Assembly (NCBI GenBank): GCA_902475515.1
Contig: CABSAB010000007.1
Location: 1 to 14,353, forward strand
DNA: 14,353 bases
Direction: 5' to 3'
Source: an uncultured Eubacteriales bacterium
GTDB lineage: Bacteria; Bacillota; Clostridia; Oscillospirales; Oscillospiraceae
Shown in pieces: positions 13,866-14,353 of this stretch. The position numbers were made by a program, and so were the translations under genes. The number at the start of each line of letters is the position of its first letter. Position 1 is the first letter of the stretch. The notes beneath the pieces were generated by a model. It saw only the letters and a list, made by a program, of their open reading frames with translations, was not told where the DNA came from and did no database searches.

Positions 13866-14044
13866 GATTACCACCGGTATTGCTATGTTGCCGATGGTAT
13901 CAAGTCCGAAAATGTGCGCATCCCCGGCGTGTTTCACACGGTCAGTCCCCATGCGGCGGAAAAGCTTCCCATCTACCGGGAAAATACCCGGGAGTATTCC
14001 CTGCTGGAGACCCGGCAGTTCGGAACGGTACTGATGATGGAAGT

Positions 14045-14076
14045 GGGGGCCCTGCTGGTGGGAAAGATCCAAAATC
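14045..14076 (+). repeat. first copy of a 32-nt direct repeat in psd
   Basis: It encodes GALLVGKIQN and is identical to 14119-14150; the period is 74 nt, which is not a multiple of three. An inverted copy of 13821-13862 lies between the two repeats (14077-14118). Confidence 0.95.
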
Positions 14077-14119
14077 CACCGACAGCCGAAACAGCAGGAG
14101 CATGCCTCCCTGGTAGCGG
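14074..14119 (-). repeat. inverted copy of 13820-13865 inserted in psd
   Basis: All 46 bases match the reverse complement of the upstream arm. The core 42 nt (14077-14118) are the inserted part. The extra matching bases, ATC on the left and G on the right, are microhomology at the two junctions. Confidence 0.95.
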
Positions 14120-14150
14120 GGGGCCCTGCTGGTGGGAAAGATCCAAAATC
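14119..14150 (+). repeat. second copy of the 32-nt direct repeat in psd
   Basis: Identical to 14045-14076. The normal psd reading frame (HHQAAEV...) continues from this copy. Confidence 0.95.
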
Positions 14151-14353
14151 ACCATCAGGCGGCGGAGGTCCGCCGGGGGCAGGAGAAGGGGCTGTTTCAG
14201 TTCGGCGGTTCCACAGTGCTCCTGCTGCTGGAACCGGGCCGGGTGCGTCTGGATGCGGACATCCTGAAAAATTCCGAAGGCGGAGAAGAGACCATTGTAA
14301 AAATGGGGGAGAGAATTGGAACGACACCGGGATCCGCTGATCCAGCGCTGCGG

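Larger units (their letters stand above)
13395..14353 (+). pseudogene. psd: phosphatidylserine decarboxylase, frameshifted by a 74-nt insertion (runs to window edge)
   Basis: The enzyme normally converts phosphatidylserine to phosphatidylethanolamine using a pyruvoyl group made by self-cleavage at a GGST/LGST serine. The first 227 residues look normal, with YKSFNDFFTREI, APCDSK (D108), DDYHRYCY (H160), IPGVFHTV and MMEVGALLVGKIQN. After 14076 the frame is broken by 74 extra nt and the read protein ends at a stop near 14267 without the cleavage motif. The proper C-terminal part continues in another frame from 14150: HHQAAEVRRGQEKGLFQFGG, then STVLLLLEPGRVRLDADILKN, with GGST at 14204-14215, open to the window end. 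Deleting 74 nt joins the two exactly. It overlaps pssA by 8 nt. In this sequence the gene would be inactive, or the assembly is wrong. Confidence 0.85.

Noticed and set aside
14045..14150. The repeats in psd as a CRISPR array, transposon ends or att site
   Set aside because: There is only one repeat pair, and the sequence between is an inverted copy of nearby coding DNA, not a spacer or mobile gene.
13815..14327. 170-residue minus-strand open frame at the psd insertion
   Set aside because: It is open partly because of the inverted copy; it has no ribosome binding site or known domain.
14293..14353. Possible new gene starting at a TTG near 14316, after GGGGGAGAG
   Set aside because: Too little sequence remains before the window edge, and the restored psd frame also stays open to the end.

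Overview
The window looks like chromosomal DNA from a moderately GC-rich clostridial Firmicute. The gene set and codon usage resemble gut Oscillospiraceae, but that placement is an inference from gene content: a ylxM-ffh-rpsP-khpA cluster, a bifunctional BirA, a THF riboswitch in front of an ECF folate S component, and strong sigma-A promoters with 17-bp spacers, most with a TACAAT or closely similar -10 box. I see no phage, IS element, CRISPR array, tRNA or rRNA.

Layout, left to right. (1) Positions 1-1046 hold two tandem paralogous SAM methyltransferases; the first is cut by the window edge and the second is frameshifted near its N-terminus. (2) 1122-4558 holds argS, a HAD phosphatase, a GNAT acetyltransferase with its own promoter, and a 41-residue cysteine-rich membrane protein. 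A bidirectional terminator closes this block. (3) birA lies on the minus strand (4634-5623), with a BirA-box-like dyad over its own promoter and start. (4) 5784-8077 is the SRP/ribosome operon ylxM-ffh-rpsP-khpA, which ends at a textbook terminator. (5) 8129-9092 is a complete folate-uptake unit: promoter, THF riboswitch, a hairpin that contains the Shine-Dalgarno sequence and is followed by a U-tract, and a folT-like gene. (6) 9166-11433 holds two divergent regulators, a Crp/Fnr-family protein and an XRE-type HTH fused to a large membrane domain built of repeated helix pairs. (7) 11644-14353 is an envelope-lipid operon with overlapping genes: a flippase/LPG-synthase-like membrane protein, phosphatidylserine synthase and phosphatidylserine decarboxylase (CDP-diacylglycerol to PS to PE).

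The most unusual signal is in the lipid operon. The decarboxylase carries a 74-nt insertion made of a perfect inverted copy of a segment from about 210 nt upstream in the same gene plus a duplication of the 32 nt next to the junction. It frameshifts the protein before the GGST self-cleavage motif; removing exactly 74 nt restores a normal reading frame. The first gene of the operon has a 30-nt in-frame insert inside a conserved motif, and that insert also reads as inverted copies of two distant parts of the same gene. These are signatures of polymerase template switching, either real mutations or amplification/assembly chimeras. The frameshifted methyltransferase may be a third local lesion, although no donor is visible for it.

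The second strong signal is the THF riboswitch. Its P1 3' strand can pair with the 5' arm of the downstream hairpin, giving a readable on/off mechanism that would control termination and Shine-Dalgarno access together.
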